Shown: positions 1 to 7,005, counted from the first letter of the stretch. The stretch is DNA of 13,139 nucleotides from Nitrospirota bacterium (GCA_015232165.1 JADGAE010000024.1:1-13139); one strand, 5' to 3'. The notes: a model not told the origin generated them from the sequence alone. Numbers and translations: made by a program.

Positions 1-1581
1 AAGGGGTTCCACAAACGAAAACGACATGGTGTTGTCCCACCACTGTAGATGCCCAACCAGGGGCTTGAGAAACATCTCCAGAGATTCCCTGAGGTCCTCT
101 ATAAATCTCGACTTATCTATGTATTCAAATGACACTTCCCTACTGCCCTTGCCCAACAGCGATTCCGTGGAGACGCCGCCAGCCTTTGAGGTTGACATGC
201 GACGTTTCTGGACGTTTGGCAGGTAGAAGCTCTTGACGCTGCCGCTCTGGATATCCGTGCGTCTGACGTCCAACCCAACGTCGTCAAAGCACTCCTTGAA
301 GCGTTCCTTGGCATTGTCGAGGTTGTCGAGCATGTTGGCCTTTATGTGTTGCATCTTTTCGCCAATTGCCCTGGCCTTCATGATGAACTCCGTGTCGTGC
401 ATCGGATTGAAGTCGTACCGGAAGGAGTAGACACGCGACAGCTCGTGCTGGAACTCGTTGAACATTACATTGGTGTCCAGTTTCGCCTTCCAGAGGGAGA
501 CCACCTGGTCTTTTGTGTTTTTGATCTTTGCGGCGTATTTTTTGAGTTTGTCCAGTTTTTCGGCCTGTTCGTCTATGCTGTGTTTTTTGCCGGCCTCCTC
601 CTTGATCGCGCTTAACAGAAGGGTTATGAGTGAGTTTACCTCGTCAACAACCTTTTTGAGGTTCTTCAGGGTGTACTCAAACTGCAACTGTTTGGCCACG
701 CTCCTGATAACGAGCACCAGCTCTTCAAACCCCGACTGCTCCCATGCGGCCTTGTTGTTGTCCTTAAAATACCTGCTTGCCATCGTGGTCTCAACCTGGA
801 CAATGGGGGCGTCCTTGAGGCGTGAATAGGGGCTTATGAGTTTTTCAAACTCCGCCTTGTACTTTTCCAGGAGTTTATCGATCGATTCAACACCGTCCCT
901 GGAGAGGTCTCCCTCAACAACGGCACCCTTGCAGGTCTGGACAAAGACGATCTTCTGGTCGGCATCCATTATCTTGTTGAGTATCTTGCGGTCGGCCTCC
1001 TTCATCGGGCTCCTGATCGACGACAGGTAGATGATGAGGTCGGCCTGGGGCAGGAACTCACGCAGGGTCAGGTCCTCGTGTTCCTTGAGACCGTAGGCGT
1101 CAAGACCCGGCGTATCGGCCAGCTCTATGTTGTCATCCATCATGAACGTGGGCAGACCCAGCTTGAGATACTTTACGCCAAACTTGTTGCCGGGGTTTTC
1201 GTCTTCGGAGGTATATTTCCAGATGGACTTGTCAAAAGCCTCCCTGCCCTTTTTCTTTAACGAGTTGCCGTCCTCAAACATGATCTCCATCTCAGGCTCC
1301 CTGGATTTGGAGCAGAAGACGAGCATGTTGGTTGTGGCCTTGCTCTGTTCCTTGAGTATCTTGCTCCCCGTGCCCAGGATCACGTTTAAGACGGAGGACT
1401 TACCGGAACTGGTGATGCCGACAAGACCACTCTTTACCTTGTGTACGGCAAAGTTGTCTATATTGCTCTGCAAGTTGGATATCCTGTTTTTGAACTGGTC
1501 TATCCTGAGCGCCTTCAGGCGTGAGACGATCTTGCCTATTTGTGTCAGAAATTCCTGTATCTTAATATCTTCGTTTTCCAA
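1..1581 (-). CDS. Dynamin-family GTPase, C-terminal part beyond the window
   Basis: The frame is open for 527 codons from 1581 to the left edge, so the gene is partial. Visible GTPase motifs, numbered from the TTG start: G1/P-loop GITSSGKSS at about residues 55-63, a Thr-rich switch region (KATTN) near 93-97, and G3 DTPGL at 156-160. The usual G4 motif (T/N-K-x-D) is not evident; the strand that should carry it reads FVQTCKGA (213-220). After the G domain comes a long, charged, Lys/Glu/Leu-rich region consistent with the helical stalk of dynamin-like proteins. Family members hydrolyse GTP and remodel or tether membranes; here that role is inferred. The start is TTG because the codon before it in frame is a stop (TAA) and GGAGGA lies 7 nt upstream. 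It lies 52 nt downstream of the split small gene and could share its transcript. No membrane segment is apparent in the visible part. Confidence 0.88.
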   Translation of the reverse strand, partial: MENEDIKIQEFLTQIGKIVSRLKALRIDQFKNRISNLQSNIDNFAVHKVKSGLVGITSSGKSSVLNVILGTGSKILKEQSKATTNMLVFCSKSREPEMEIMFEDGNSLKKKGREAFDKSIWKYTSEDENPGNKFGVKYLKLGLPTFMMDDNIELADTPGLDAYGLKEHEDLTLREFLPQADLIIYLSSIRSPMKEADRKILNKIMDADQKIVFVQTCKGAVVEGDLSRDGVESIDKLLEKYKAEFEKLISPYSRLKDAPIVQVETTMASRYFKDNNKAAWEQSGFEELVLVIRSVAKQLQFEYTLKNLKKVVDEVNSLITLLLSAIKEEAGKKHSIDEQAEKLDKLKKYAAKIKNTKDQVVSLWKAKLDTNVMFNEFQHELSRVYSFRYDFNPMHDTEFIMKARAIGEKMQHIKANMLDNLDNAKERFKECFDDVGLDVRRTDIQSGSVKSFYLPNVQKRRMSTSKAGGVSTESLLGKGSREVSFEYIDKSRFIEDLRESLEMFLKPLVGHLQWWDNTMSFSFVEPL

Positions 1582-1588
1582 TTATCAG

Positions 1589-1594
1589 TCCTCC
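1589..1594 (-). promoter_or_regulatory. Ribosome binding site that fixes a TTG start
   Basis: GGAGGA on the minus strand sits 7 nt before the TTG at 1581-1579. An in-frame TAA immediately precedes that TTG, so no upstream start is possible, and translating from the next in-frame ATG would remove the P-loop. Confidence 0.8.
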
Positions 1595-1633
1595 AAAGCA
1601 GTCTCATAAATGCCTGCACATAATTGGCAATTT

Positions 1634-1843
1634 TCAATAAGCACTAGCGGCCATTGCCTCTGCACATGCCCATATACATGATTGTACAGAACTCTCTGTT
1701 TTATCTTCGGGTTCTTTTCTATAGATATCGTTCACCCGGTCAACCCAAGCTTGGGCGGATGTCTCATTGTTGACAAAGCCTAAGGAAGTGCCTTGCCTCT
1801 TTATTTTTGTCTCCAATGCAGTCGTCCATATAACAACCACGCA
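1634..1843 (-). pseudogene. Detached C-terminal half of the small gene at 2039
   Basis: This minus-strand frame is open from just after a stop at 1844-1846 down to TGA at 1634-1636. Its only upstream start would be a GTG at 1840 inside the preceding gene, with no ribosome binding site near it. The translation from about 1800 on (LETKIKRQGTSLGFVNNE, then SAQAWVDRVNDIYRKEPEDK) has the composition of an ordinary amphipathic soluble protein. The overlap with the 91-aa frame is in the +1 relation expected from one extra base. Joined at about 1815-1840, the two halves would give a protein of about 130 residues. No function recognised. Confidence 0.45.
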
Positions 1844-2039
1844 CTACTTCAACACAGAGATGCTCTCTCAATTCAGAAGGATGCGTATCCGGCAAATCCT
1901 CCATGACAGGGTAATATCCCTTGTACTGGAACCTGCCTTCATCCTCATCATACCAACGGAACCACATATGTCCCATATTGAGTATATGGTCATTCCTACT
2001 TCGCTGCATGCCTACACCAACGATGCTTAATTCATCCAT
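1764..2039 (-). CDS. Small hypothetical protein, 91 aa, probably the N-terminal half of a frameshifted gene
   Basis: The ATG at 2039 is preceded by AAGGA with 8 nt spacing and by a good sigma70-like promoter (2083-2112), so this is likely a real start. The product is soluble, has no signal peptide, and carries an aromatic-rich segment (GHMWFRWYDEDEGRF, then YKGYYP, about residues 23-43). I do not recognise it with confidence. The pattern H-x-W ... Y-G/K-x-Y-P is reminiscent of some NlpC/P60-like or toxin-associated domains, which is weak inference. The last ~15-20 residues (KNKEARHFLRLCQQ) look like out-of-frame sequence, while the alternative frame at 1634-1843 continues as plausible protein. 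The reading frame may therefore be broken by a one-base insertion (or two-base loss) between about 1764 and 1843, either a true mutation or a sequencing error. Confidence 0.55.
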   Translation of the reverse strand: MDELSIVGVGMQRSRNDHILNMGHMWFRWYDEDEGRFQYKGYYPVMEDLPDTHPSELREHLCVEVVRGCYMDDCIGDKNKEARHFLRLCQQ

Positions 2040-2082
2040 TTTGGTTATCCTTCATAGTTAATAAGTTTAACTTAGTACTTTT

Positions 2083-2112
2083 ATTATAAGCATGTTATCT
2101 ATGGATAGTCAA
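2083..2112 (-). promoter_or_regulatory. Sigma70-like promoter for the small gene at 2039
   Basis: On the minus strand there is TTGACT (2112-2107), an 18-nt spacer and a perfect TATAAT (2088-2083). It lies about 40 nt upstream of the ATG at 2039, leaving room for the AAGGA ribosome binding site. It could also supply transcript to the dynamin-like gene. Confidence 0.6.
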
Positions 2113-2254
2113 GGTGTAATCCTTTACCTGTCATCGTTTCTCAGGGCGGTATTGCCTGATGAGGCGTTGTGGATTACCGGTTATCCCAGGCAGTTGAAAT
2201 ATTTTTAAGATCAATGTTATGATAGGGGAGCGGGACAGAAAACAACGTAAGTTC

Positions 2255-2557
2255 TCAAAAAGTTACGGAGGCGATCAACCCGGCCAACTCCTTGATCGAG
2301 TAATCCTTGCCCGTACCGACGTTGTAGTGGACGTTGTCAAGACGCTCGGCGTTGTGCATTGCAAAGATCGAGGCCTCCGCCACATCCTCGCTGTAGACGA
2401 ACTCCCGACGCGGGTTGCCGCTGCCCCAAAGCTCTATCTGCCTGTCCCCTCTGCGTGCGGCTTCATGGAGCTTGCGGATTAGGGCGGAGAGGACGTGCGA
2501 ACTGGTGAGGTCGAAGTTGTCGTAGGGGCCAAACATCGAGTTGGGCAGCAGGGCGAT
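2255..2557 (-). pseudogene. Internal fragment of a GDP-L-fucose synthase-type gene
   Basis: The translation matches residues of the intact gene at 4715-5659 from about IALLPNSMFG through KELAGLIASV, then runs into two unrelated residues and a TGA at 2255-2257. It lacks the NAD-binding N-terminus, the Ser-Tyr-Lys catalytic residues and the C-terminus, so it cannot be a working enzyme. The first usable ATG would be at 2536 and has no convincing ribosome binding site. Of the five base differences from the intact copy, three are synonymous and two are conservative changes (Glu for Asp, Arg for Lys). That suggests the piece came from a divergent functional allele rather than decaying in place. It lies 40 nt beyond the stop of the AT-rich gene at 2599. 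Confidence 0.85.
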
Positions 2558-2558
2558 A
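2264..2558. repeat. 295-bp direct repeat, copy 1 (fcl fragment)
   Basis: Gapless match to 4886-5180 (constant offset 2622), same orientation, with 5 mismatches by direct reading. Both borders are abrupt: identity begins at TACGGAGGCG and ends at GGGCGATA. Recombination between the copies would delete the AT-rich genes together with the 3' end of the intact fcl-like gene. Confidence 0.93.
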
Positions 2559-2598
2559 CCATCGTTTTTTTTACATAATAAACCATACTGAAAAATAA

Positions 2599-3261
2599 TT
2601 ACTTAGGTGCATTCTTCCTTTCTTCTTTCTTTTCCTCCCTATTCTCGTCCATCTTCTTGTCCTTTTTCTCGTCCTTTTTCTCGTCATCTATAGCTATAGC
2701 AATATAAGAAATTTTCAATCTACCGCTAGCAGAATTAACTTCTGCATCAAATTTCAATTCAAAAATCTTAGTAGGCTCGGCAGGATAAAAATTCGGGTCA
2801 TTACCAAAAAAACTCTTCAGAGGTATTTTAACTGTTCTAAGTTTATCTTCTTTTTCCTCTGTAACATACCCCTCGAAATTAATTAAGCTTGATTGATTAT
2901 TATCTTTATCCCTAAACGCTACCTCTGGTGCTCTACCTGTGTGTTCTCCTGTAAATTTGATAACGAGAAAACCTTTTGTTAAATATTCTTTCACATTTTT
3001 AGCTTTAAGAGGAATATCCTGAATTCCCCAACCGCACCAGTCATTGTTTTTATATTCCCATTTCCAGTTGATTCCAGACCTTTCGCTTACCCTCACGAAT
3101 TGCTTCGAGGAAGGAAGGTTACATTTAGAGTATGCGATAACAGGCCTTTTGCTTTGTTCCACTGAAAATATTACAATATCTTCAGCTAAGGCTATTGTTG
3201 ACACGGCAAACACGCATATCATTGCTATAATCAATTTGACTATCACTAACTTTTTATTCAT
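2599..3261 (-). CDS. Secreted protein with the two-cysteine beta domain shared with the 3506-4630 gene and a Lys/Glu-rich tail
   Basis: 220 aa. The N-terminus is a classic Sec signal peptide (MNKK, hydrophobic core, cleavage expected after IALA at about residue 26), so the protein should be periplasmic or secreted. Residues ~28-191 align with the C-terminal domain of the neighbour at 3506-4630: CNLPSS (C47), INWKW (64-68), a second Cys near W75 (C76), PEVAF-D-NNQ (112-123), KIPLKSFF (145-152), FYP-EPTKI (158-166) and a closing beta strand KISYIAI. The strand pattern resembles galactose-binding-like/CBM jelly-roll domains, which is inference. Residues 192-220 are a highly charged Lys/Glu/Asp tail. 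The start is well supported by AGGAGGT 6 nt upstream. The gene is AT-rich unlike the flanking sugar genes, pointing to acquisition. Specific function unknown. Confidence 0.85.
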   Translation of the reverse strand: MNKKLVIVKLIIAMICVFAVSTIALAEDIVIFSVEQSKRPVIAYSKCNLPSSKQFVRVSERSGINWKWEYKNNDWCGWGIQDIPLKAKNVKEYLTKGFLVIKFTGEHTGRAPEVAFRDKDNNQSSLINFEGYVTEEKEDKLRTVKIPLKSFFGNDPNFYPAEPTKIFELKFDAEVNSASGRLKISYIAIAIDDEKKDEKKDKKMDENREEKKEERKNAPK

Positions 3262-3505
3262 TTCTTTACCTCCTATGTGACTTGTTTGGTTAAATTTTTT
3301 TATTGTATATCATAAACTCGCTTTGAAGCGTGTTTACTATAATCATGTAACATTAAAAAAATAAGCAATAGCAAACCACAAAAATAAATCAAACGTAGTA
3401 CGCCTCTATAACATACATACTTTCTGACCTGCTATTTCTATATTCCTTTTAACCATTACCTTCTTCTATTATGTTTAACATATGTTTTTATTTGCACAAC
3501 CCAAT
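3262..3505. other. AT-rich spacer between the paralogous genes
   Basis: 244 bp with no credible gene. It holds the ribosome binding site of the 3261 gene. An imperfect inverted repeat occupies 3314-3335 (AAACTCGC ... GCGTGTTT, one mismatch, 6-nt loop). No T-run follows the stem on the minus strand, so I do not call a terminator, and I could not find a convincing promoter. Confidence 0.5.
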
Positions 3506-4630
3506 CTAACATCCCCCTTCTACTTTGTCTAACTCTTTATCTGACTTGATAGCAATGCAAGAAATAGACAACTCACCACTGCTCAAAGAAGAATCTCCTC
3601 CCATATAAAATCTTAATCCTATATATTTAATAGGATCATCAGGGTAAAAATCCGGCATATCATCAAAAAACGCCTTAATAGGTATTTTAACTACGTTTTT
3701 CTCTATGAAATGTTTAATTTTTATCCTTTTTATTATATCTTGATTATTTTCAAAGTCAAATAATGCCACTTCCGGCAATTTGCCCATATAATTTCCCTTT
3801 AAGTTAATAACAAGAGAGTATGTTGTTAAAGATGGTTTCAACATGTATGTAGGAAACGATCTAATGTCCCACTTACACAAACTATCGCTGTCTATATTAT
3901 ACCATTTCCAATTTATCTCAGTCTTAGCGTTATTTAATGCTATAGTTTGAGATGAGGGAAGATTACATCCAGAATCTACTGTCTCTGTTGGTTTTTCACT
4001 TGAAAATATTACAAGTGCTTTTTTAATATCAGACAATTTACTTGCTATTTCTTCTTTCTTTTCTGAAGTTAGTTTTTTTACTTCTTCATAAATCTCAAAA
4101 GCATGAAAATAATATGTCTTACTAAATAGGTTTTCACCTAATTTCATATAAATATCTGCCAAATCCTTACTTTTTGAATCTTTTTTTAACTCTTCGTATT
4201 TAACTTCAAATTTTATAATATCATTTAAACACTCACGGCTAAGCCTTCTTTGATTAATATGGTACATCATAAACCCTTTATGAATATCACTAGTGACATT
4301 AGTCAAGAACATCATTGAAGTAATATTTTCCGGTTTGCAAATATCTGATTTATCTAATAACTCGTTGAACTTTAAATAAGCCTCGGTCTCTATTTTTTTA
4401 TTTGCGAGCGATAAGCCTGACTGAATCATTGTTTCCATTGTCTTATCGGCTAATATATTTGCAAAAAACAACGTAGTTACAGCAATAATAAATGGAACAA
4501 TAAGTTTTTCACGCCAATAAGACCAGCCATCTTTATCTATTACTTCTATTCTGAAGCGATTCTCCTGTGGCACTATTTTTACGTTATGAGGATCCCCTTC
4601 TGTATTTACTATCCGTACCTCATCAACCAT
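3506..4630 (-). CDS. Membrane-anchored protein: cytoplasmic N-terminus, one TM, helical region, two-cysteine beta domain
   Basis: 374 aa. Residues 1-42 are polar with several Arg/Lys, 43-61 (LIVPFIIAVTTLFFANIL) form one transmembrane segment, and the rest should be periplasmic by the positive-inside rule. Residues ~65-205 are helical; 157-188 (ADIYMKLGENLF ... HAFEIYEEVKKL) resemble a TPR-type helix pair. Residues ~206-365 are the domain shared with the secreted neighbour: VIFSSE, GCNLPSS (C222), INWKW (239-243), C252 followed by W254, PEVALFD-ENNQ, KIPIKAFF, DFYPDDPIKYI and ISCIAI. The two Cys are at equivalent places in both proteins, so a disulfide is likely. GGAGGT with 7-nt spacing supports the ATG. 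AT-rich composition suggests transfer. No enzymatic motif is seen. A surface-glycan binding or polymer-handling role is only a guess from the cluster it sits in. Confidence 0.85.
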   Translation of the reverse strand: MVDEVRIVNTEGDPHNVKIVPQENRFRIEVIDKDGWSYWREKLIVPFIIAVTTLFFANILADKTMETMIQSGLSLANKKIETEAYLKFNELLDKSDICKPENITSMMFLTNVTSDIHKGFMMYHINQRRLSRECLNDIIKFEVKYEELKKDSKSKDLADIYMKLGENLFSKTYYFHAFEIYEEVKKLTSEKKEEIASKLSDIKKALVIFSSEKPTETVDSGCNLPSSQTIALNNAKTEINWKWYNIDSDSLCKWDIRSFPTYMLKPSLTTYSLVINLKGNYMGKLPEVALFDFENNQDIIKRIKIKHFIEKNVVKIPIKAFFDDMPDFYPDDPIKYIGLRFYMGGDSSLSSGELSISCIAIKSDKELDKVEGGC

Positions 4631-4654
4631 TTAGCATACCTCCATTATTGATCT

Positions 4655-4685
4655 ATTTAACCACACTTCCCACCCCCTATGTCAA
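4655..4685 (-). promoter_or_regulatory. Possible promoter for the AT-rich gene pair
   Basis: Minus strand: perfect TTGACA (4685-4680), a 19-nt spacer and TTAAAT (4660-4655), about 25 nt before the ATG at 4630. The spacer is longer than ideal, so this is tentative. It lies just after the fcl-like stop and would give the island its own transcription. Confidence 0.35.
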
Positions 4686-4714
4686 CACCCAGCTCGCAAC
4701 CTTCCATCCCTCTC

Positions 4715-5659
4715 CTACCCGCCCCCGTAATTGTCCTTGAACCAGTCATATGTCAGTCGCAATCCCTCCTGCAGCGAAAAGGACGACTGCCAGCCCAGGG
4801 ACAACATCGCGCTGCCGTCCAGGAGCTTCTGCATCGTCCCATCCGGCTTGGACGTATCCCAAACGATCTCACCGTTGTATCCGACTACGGAGGCGATCAA
4901 CCCGGCCAACTCCTTGATCGAGTAATCCTTGCCCGTACCGACGTTGTAGTGGACGTTGTCAAGACGCTCGGCGTTGTGCATTGCAAAGATCGAGGCCTCC
5001 GCCACATCCTCGCTGTAGACGAACTCCCGACGCGGGTTGCCGCTGCCCCAAAGCTCTATCTGCTTGTCCCCTCTGCGTGCGGCGTCATGGAGCTTGCGGA
5101 TCAGGGCGGAGAGGACGTGCGAGCTGGTGAGGTCGAAGTTGTCGTAGGGGCCAAACATTGAGTTGGGCAGCAGGGCGATAAACCGCCTGGTGTTGTACTG
5201 CGTGTTGTAGGCCTTACACGCTATGACACCGGCTATCTTGGCCGCGGCATAGGCCTCGCTGGTCTGTTCGATCTCCCCGGCGAAGAGATAGCCCTCACGG
5301 ATGGGCTGCGGGGAGTGCTTGGGATAGATGCAGGAGGAGCCATAGAAGATGACATGTCTGGCATCGTGACGCTGTGCGGCCTCAAAAACATTGTCCTGGA
5401 TAGATATATTTGCGTGGAGGAAGTCCGCCGGCCAGGTCTTGTTTGCCATAATGCCGCCGGTCTTGCCCGCGGCCAGAAAGACATACTCCGGCCTGTGGGC
5501 ACTAAAAAACGCCTCCACCTCCGTCTTCTCACTAAGGTTCAACTCCACTCGCGTCCTGGTTATCACGTTGGTGAATCCGTGTTGGGCAAGCCTCTTAAGT
5601 AGCGCCATTCCCAACAGCCCCCTGTGACCGGCCACGTATATCCGACTATCTTTCGTCAT
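4715..5659 (-). CDS. fcl: GDP-L-fucose synthase / GDP-colitose synthase-type epimerase-reductase
   Basis: 314 aa, the usual length of the family. It is an extended short-chain dehydrogenase: NAD(P)-binding GHRGLLG at residues 11-17, the family signature GSSCIYP (107-113) with the catalytic Ser, and Y137-x3-K141 (YAAAK). Downstream come NSMFGPYDNF and the GNPRREFVY segment typical of GMER. Fcl converts GDP-4-keto-6-deoxymannose to GDP-L-fucose by 3,5-epimerisation and 4-reduction. ColC-type homologues do C5 epimerisation and reduction on the 3-deoxy product of ColD, and heptose versions exist in Campylobacter. Since a ColD-like gene is the upstream neighbour (174 nt gap), a ColC-like role is at least as likely as true Fcl. 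Start: ATG with AAGGAG 9 nt upstream. Residues ~161-258 are duplicated at 2264-2558. Confidence 0.9.
   Translation of the reverse strand: MTKDSRIYVAGHRGLLGMALLKRLAQHGFTNVITRTRVELNLSEKTEVEAFFSAHRPEYVFLAAGKTGGIMANKTWPADFLHANISIQDNVFEAAQRHDARHVIFYGSSCIYPKHSPQPIREGYLFAGEIEQTSEAYAAAKIAGVIACKAYNTQYNTRRFIALLPNSMFGPYDNFDLTSSHVLSALIRKLHDAARRGDKQIELWGSGNPRREFVYSEDVAEASIFAMHNAERLDNVHYNVGTGKDYSIKELAGLIASVVGYNGEIVWDTSKPDGTMQKLLDGSAMLSLGWQSSFSLQEGLRLTYDWFKDNYGGG
4886..5180. repeat. 295-bp direct repeat, copy 2 (inside the intact fcl-like gene)
   Basis: Partner of 2264-2558, with 290 of 295 bases identical and no gaps. Here it is continuous with a full-length gene on both sides, so this is the parental context and the other copy is the fragment. 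Confidence 0.93.
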
Positions 5660-5735
5660 AATTATAGTCTCCTTAGAATTTCCGTATCTTCTTTATATTT
5701 CGCGGTAAAAGAAAGAAGGAGGGCGTTTTGTGGCT

Positions 5736-5797
5736 GGGGTGCCCCACCCCCTCCGCCCTCTCCTTGACCTCCCCTGCAAGGGGGGGCGAGCCGCCCC
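5736..5797. repeat. Cluster of three GC-rich hairpins between colD-like and fcl-like genes
   Basis: Three perfect short stems follow one another: GGGGTG/CACCCC (5736-5741 with 5745-5750, loop CCC), CCCCT/AGGGG (5771-5775 with 5779-5783, loop GCA) and GGGGCG/CGCCCC (5783-5788 with 5792-5797, loop AGC). The last two share a base, so they are mutually exclusive. No U-run follows on the minus strand, so a simple intrinsic terminator is not indicated. The stretch resembles REP-like extragenic elements and could tune mRNA stability between the two genes. Confidence 0.55.
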
Positions 5798-5833
5798 GGG
5801 CACGAAGAAGCCCCCTTGACCCCTTAATCCTGC

Positions 5834-7003
5834 TCATACGTCCTTTAAGGTTTTGTGCAGGTAATCTATCTCGGCCCGTATGTCGATGGGGTGGTTGCCT
5901 ACAAAAAATCCATAGTCGTGTGCGATATCGGCATTGGATGACTTTGTCACCTCGTAATCAAAGTACTTGATGACGTCATGACGTAGAAAATTCCCGCCAG
6001 TTATTATCCTGTGTTCGATTTCGGCCTCCCTGAGCCTCTGCAGGACGCGAGCCCTGTCTACCCCCGACTTGGGATTGACGATCATCGTAAAGCAAAACGA
6101 TGAACTGACGGAATCCGGCCCCACCGGCCTCTGGATGATAAACCGCTCGTCATCCTTAAACAGACCCGTGAAGTGGGCGGCATTTGCAATCCGTGTATTT
6201 ATGAACCCCTGGAGTTTCTTCAACTGCTCCTTGCCCACGGCCCCCTGCAGCTCCGTCGGACGGACGTTGTAGCCGGGGAGGATAAAGCGGTAGGCCTCGT
6301 AAAAATCGTCGTCACGGCGATTGAAGATGACGCTGCCGGGGTCTTGGTCCCTCGTCCAGCCGTGATTTCTAAGCGACCTGCACAGGCAGTACAGCTCGTG
6401 GTCATCCGTGAGGACCAGACCGCCCTCCATCGTTGATATGTGGTGGGAGAAGAACGTGCTGAAGGTGTTGAGTAGTCCAAATGTTCCGGTGTACTTGCCC
6501 TTATGGGTAGCACCGAGTGATTCACAGTTGTCCTCAAAGAGTATGACGCCGTGTTGGGTGCATATCTCACGGATGGCGGTAAAGTCACAGGGGTTACCCA
6601 GGATGCTGACGGCCACGACCATCTTTGTCCGTGGCGTAATGGCCTTTCTCAGCTCGTCGATGTCGTAGTTGAGGGTATGGAGGTCTACGTCAGCAAATCT
6701 GAGTTTCAGACCGTACTGATGCAGCGGATAGTACGTCGTTGCCCAGGAGATGCAGGGCACTATGACCTCATCCCCGCGCTTGAGCGGGTCCTTGCCCCTG
6801 AAGAACAACGCTGCCACCGCTATGACGTTTGCCGAGGAACCGGAGTTGACCATAACGGCATGTTTCATGCCCATGTATGACGCAAATTGCTCCTCAAAAT
6901 CCCTGACATGCCTGCCCATCGTAAACATGTCGCTCTCTATCACTGAAACCATTGCCTGTTTCTCCTGCATACCAAAGGTTGAGGAGGTTAACGAGTATTT
7001 CAT
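5834..7003 (-). CDS. colD: ColD-like PLP-dependent GDP-4-keto-6-deoxymannose (or heptose) 3-dehydratase
   Basis: 389 aa from the ATG at 7003. DegT/DnrJ/EryC1/StrS fold: N-S-G-S-S-A-N phosphate-binding segment (53-59), EDNCES (157-162) with the Asp that contacts the PLP nitrogen, HGWTR (214-218) and LPGYNVRP (242-249). At the place where aminotransferases carry the Schiff-base Lys, this protein has SHHISTMEGG (186-195); His187 aligns with the Lys. A His there is the hallmark of ColD, which removes the C3 hydroxyl of GDP-4-keto-6-deoxymannose with PLP and glutamate instead of making an aminosugar. Many other segments (FTMG, GDEVIVP, SWATTYYPL, GNFLRHDVIKYFDY) also fit ColD from memory. The ATG at 7003 has AGGA 7 nt upstream. 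A GTG at 7009 would overlap the kinase stop but has no usable spacing. The substrate could be the manno or heptose form. Confidence 0.88.
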   Translation of the reverse strand: MKYSLTSSTFGMQEKQAMVSVIESDMFTMGRHVRDFEEQFASYMGMKHAVMVNSGSSANVIAVAALFFRGKDPLKRGDEVIVPCISWATTYYPLHQYGLKLRFADVDLHTLNYDIDELRKAITPRTKMVVAVSILGNPCDFTAIREICTQHGVILFEDNCESLGATHKGKYTGTFGLLNTFSTFFSHHISTMEGGLVLTDDHELYCLCRSLRNHGWTRDQDPGSVIFNRRDDDFYEAYRFILPGYNVRPTELQGAVGKEQLKKLQGFINTRIANAAHFTGLFKDDERFIIQRPVGPDSVSSSFCFTMIVNPKSGVDRARVLQRLREAEIEHRIITGGNFLRHDVIKYFDYEVTKSSNADIAHDYGFFVGNHPIDIRAEIDYLHKTLKDV

Positions 7004-7005
7004 TT

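Noticed and set aside
458..829. Plus-strand frames across 26-1609
   Set aside because: All lie opposite the continuous dynamin-like frame, which has P-loop and DTPGL motifs and runs to the window edge.
2141..2159. Short stem TCAGG ... CCTGA upstream of the small gene's promoter
   Set aside because: Only 5 paired bases with no flanking signal; likely chance.
3314..3335. Inverted repeat as a terminator for the 3506-4630 gene
   Set aside because: The stem is mismatched and AT-rich and is not followed by a T-run in the direction of transcription.
4679..5161. Plus-strand frame over the fcl-like gene, repeated at 2219-2482
   Set aside because: The similarity between these two frames only reflects the 295-bp DNA repeat; the coding strand is minus.
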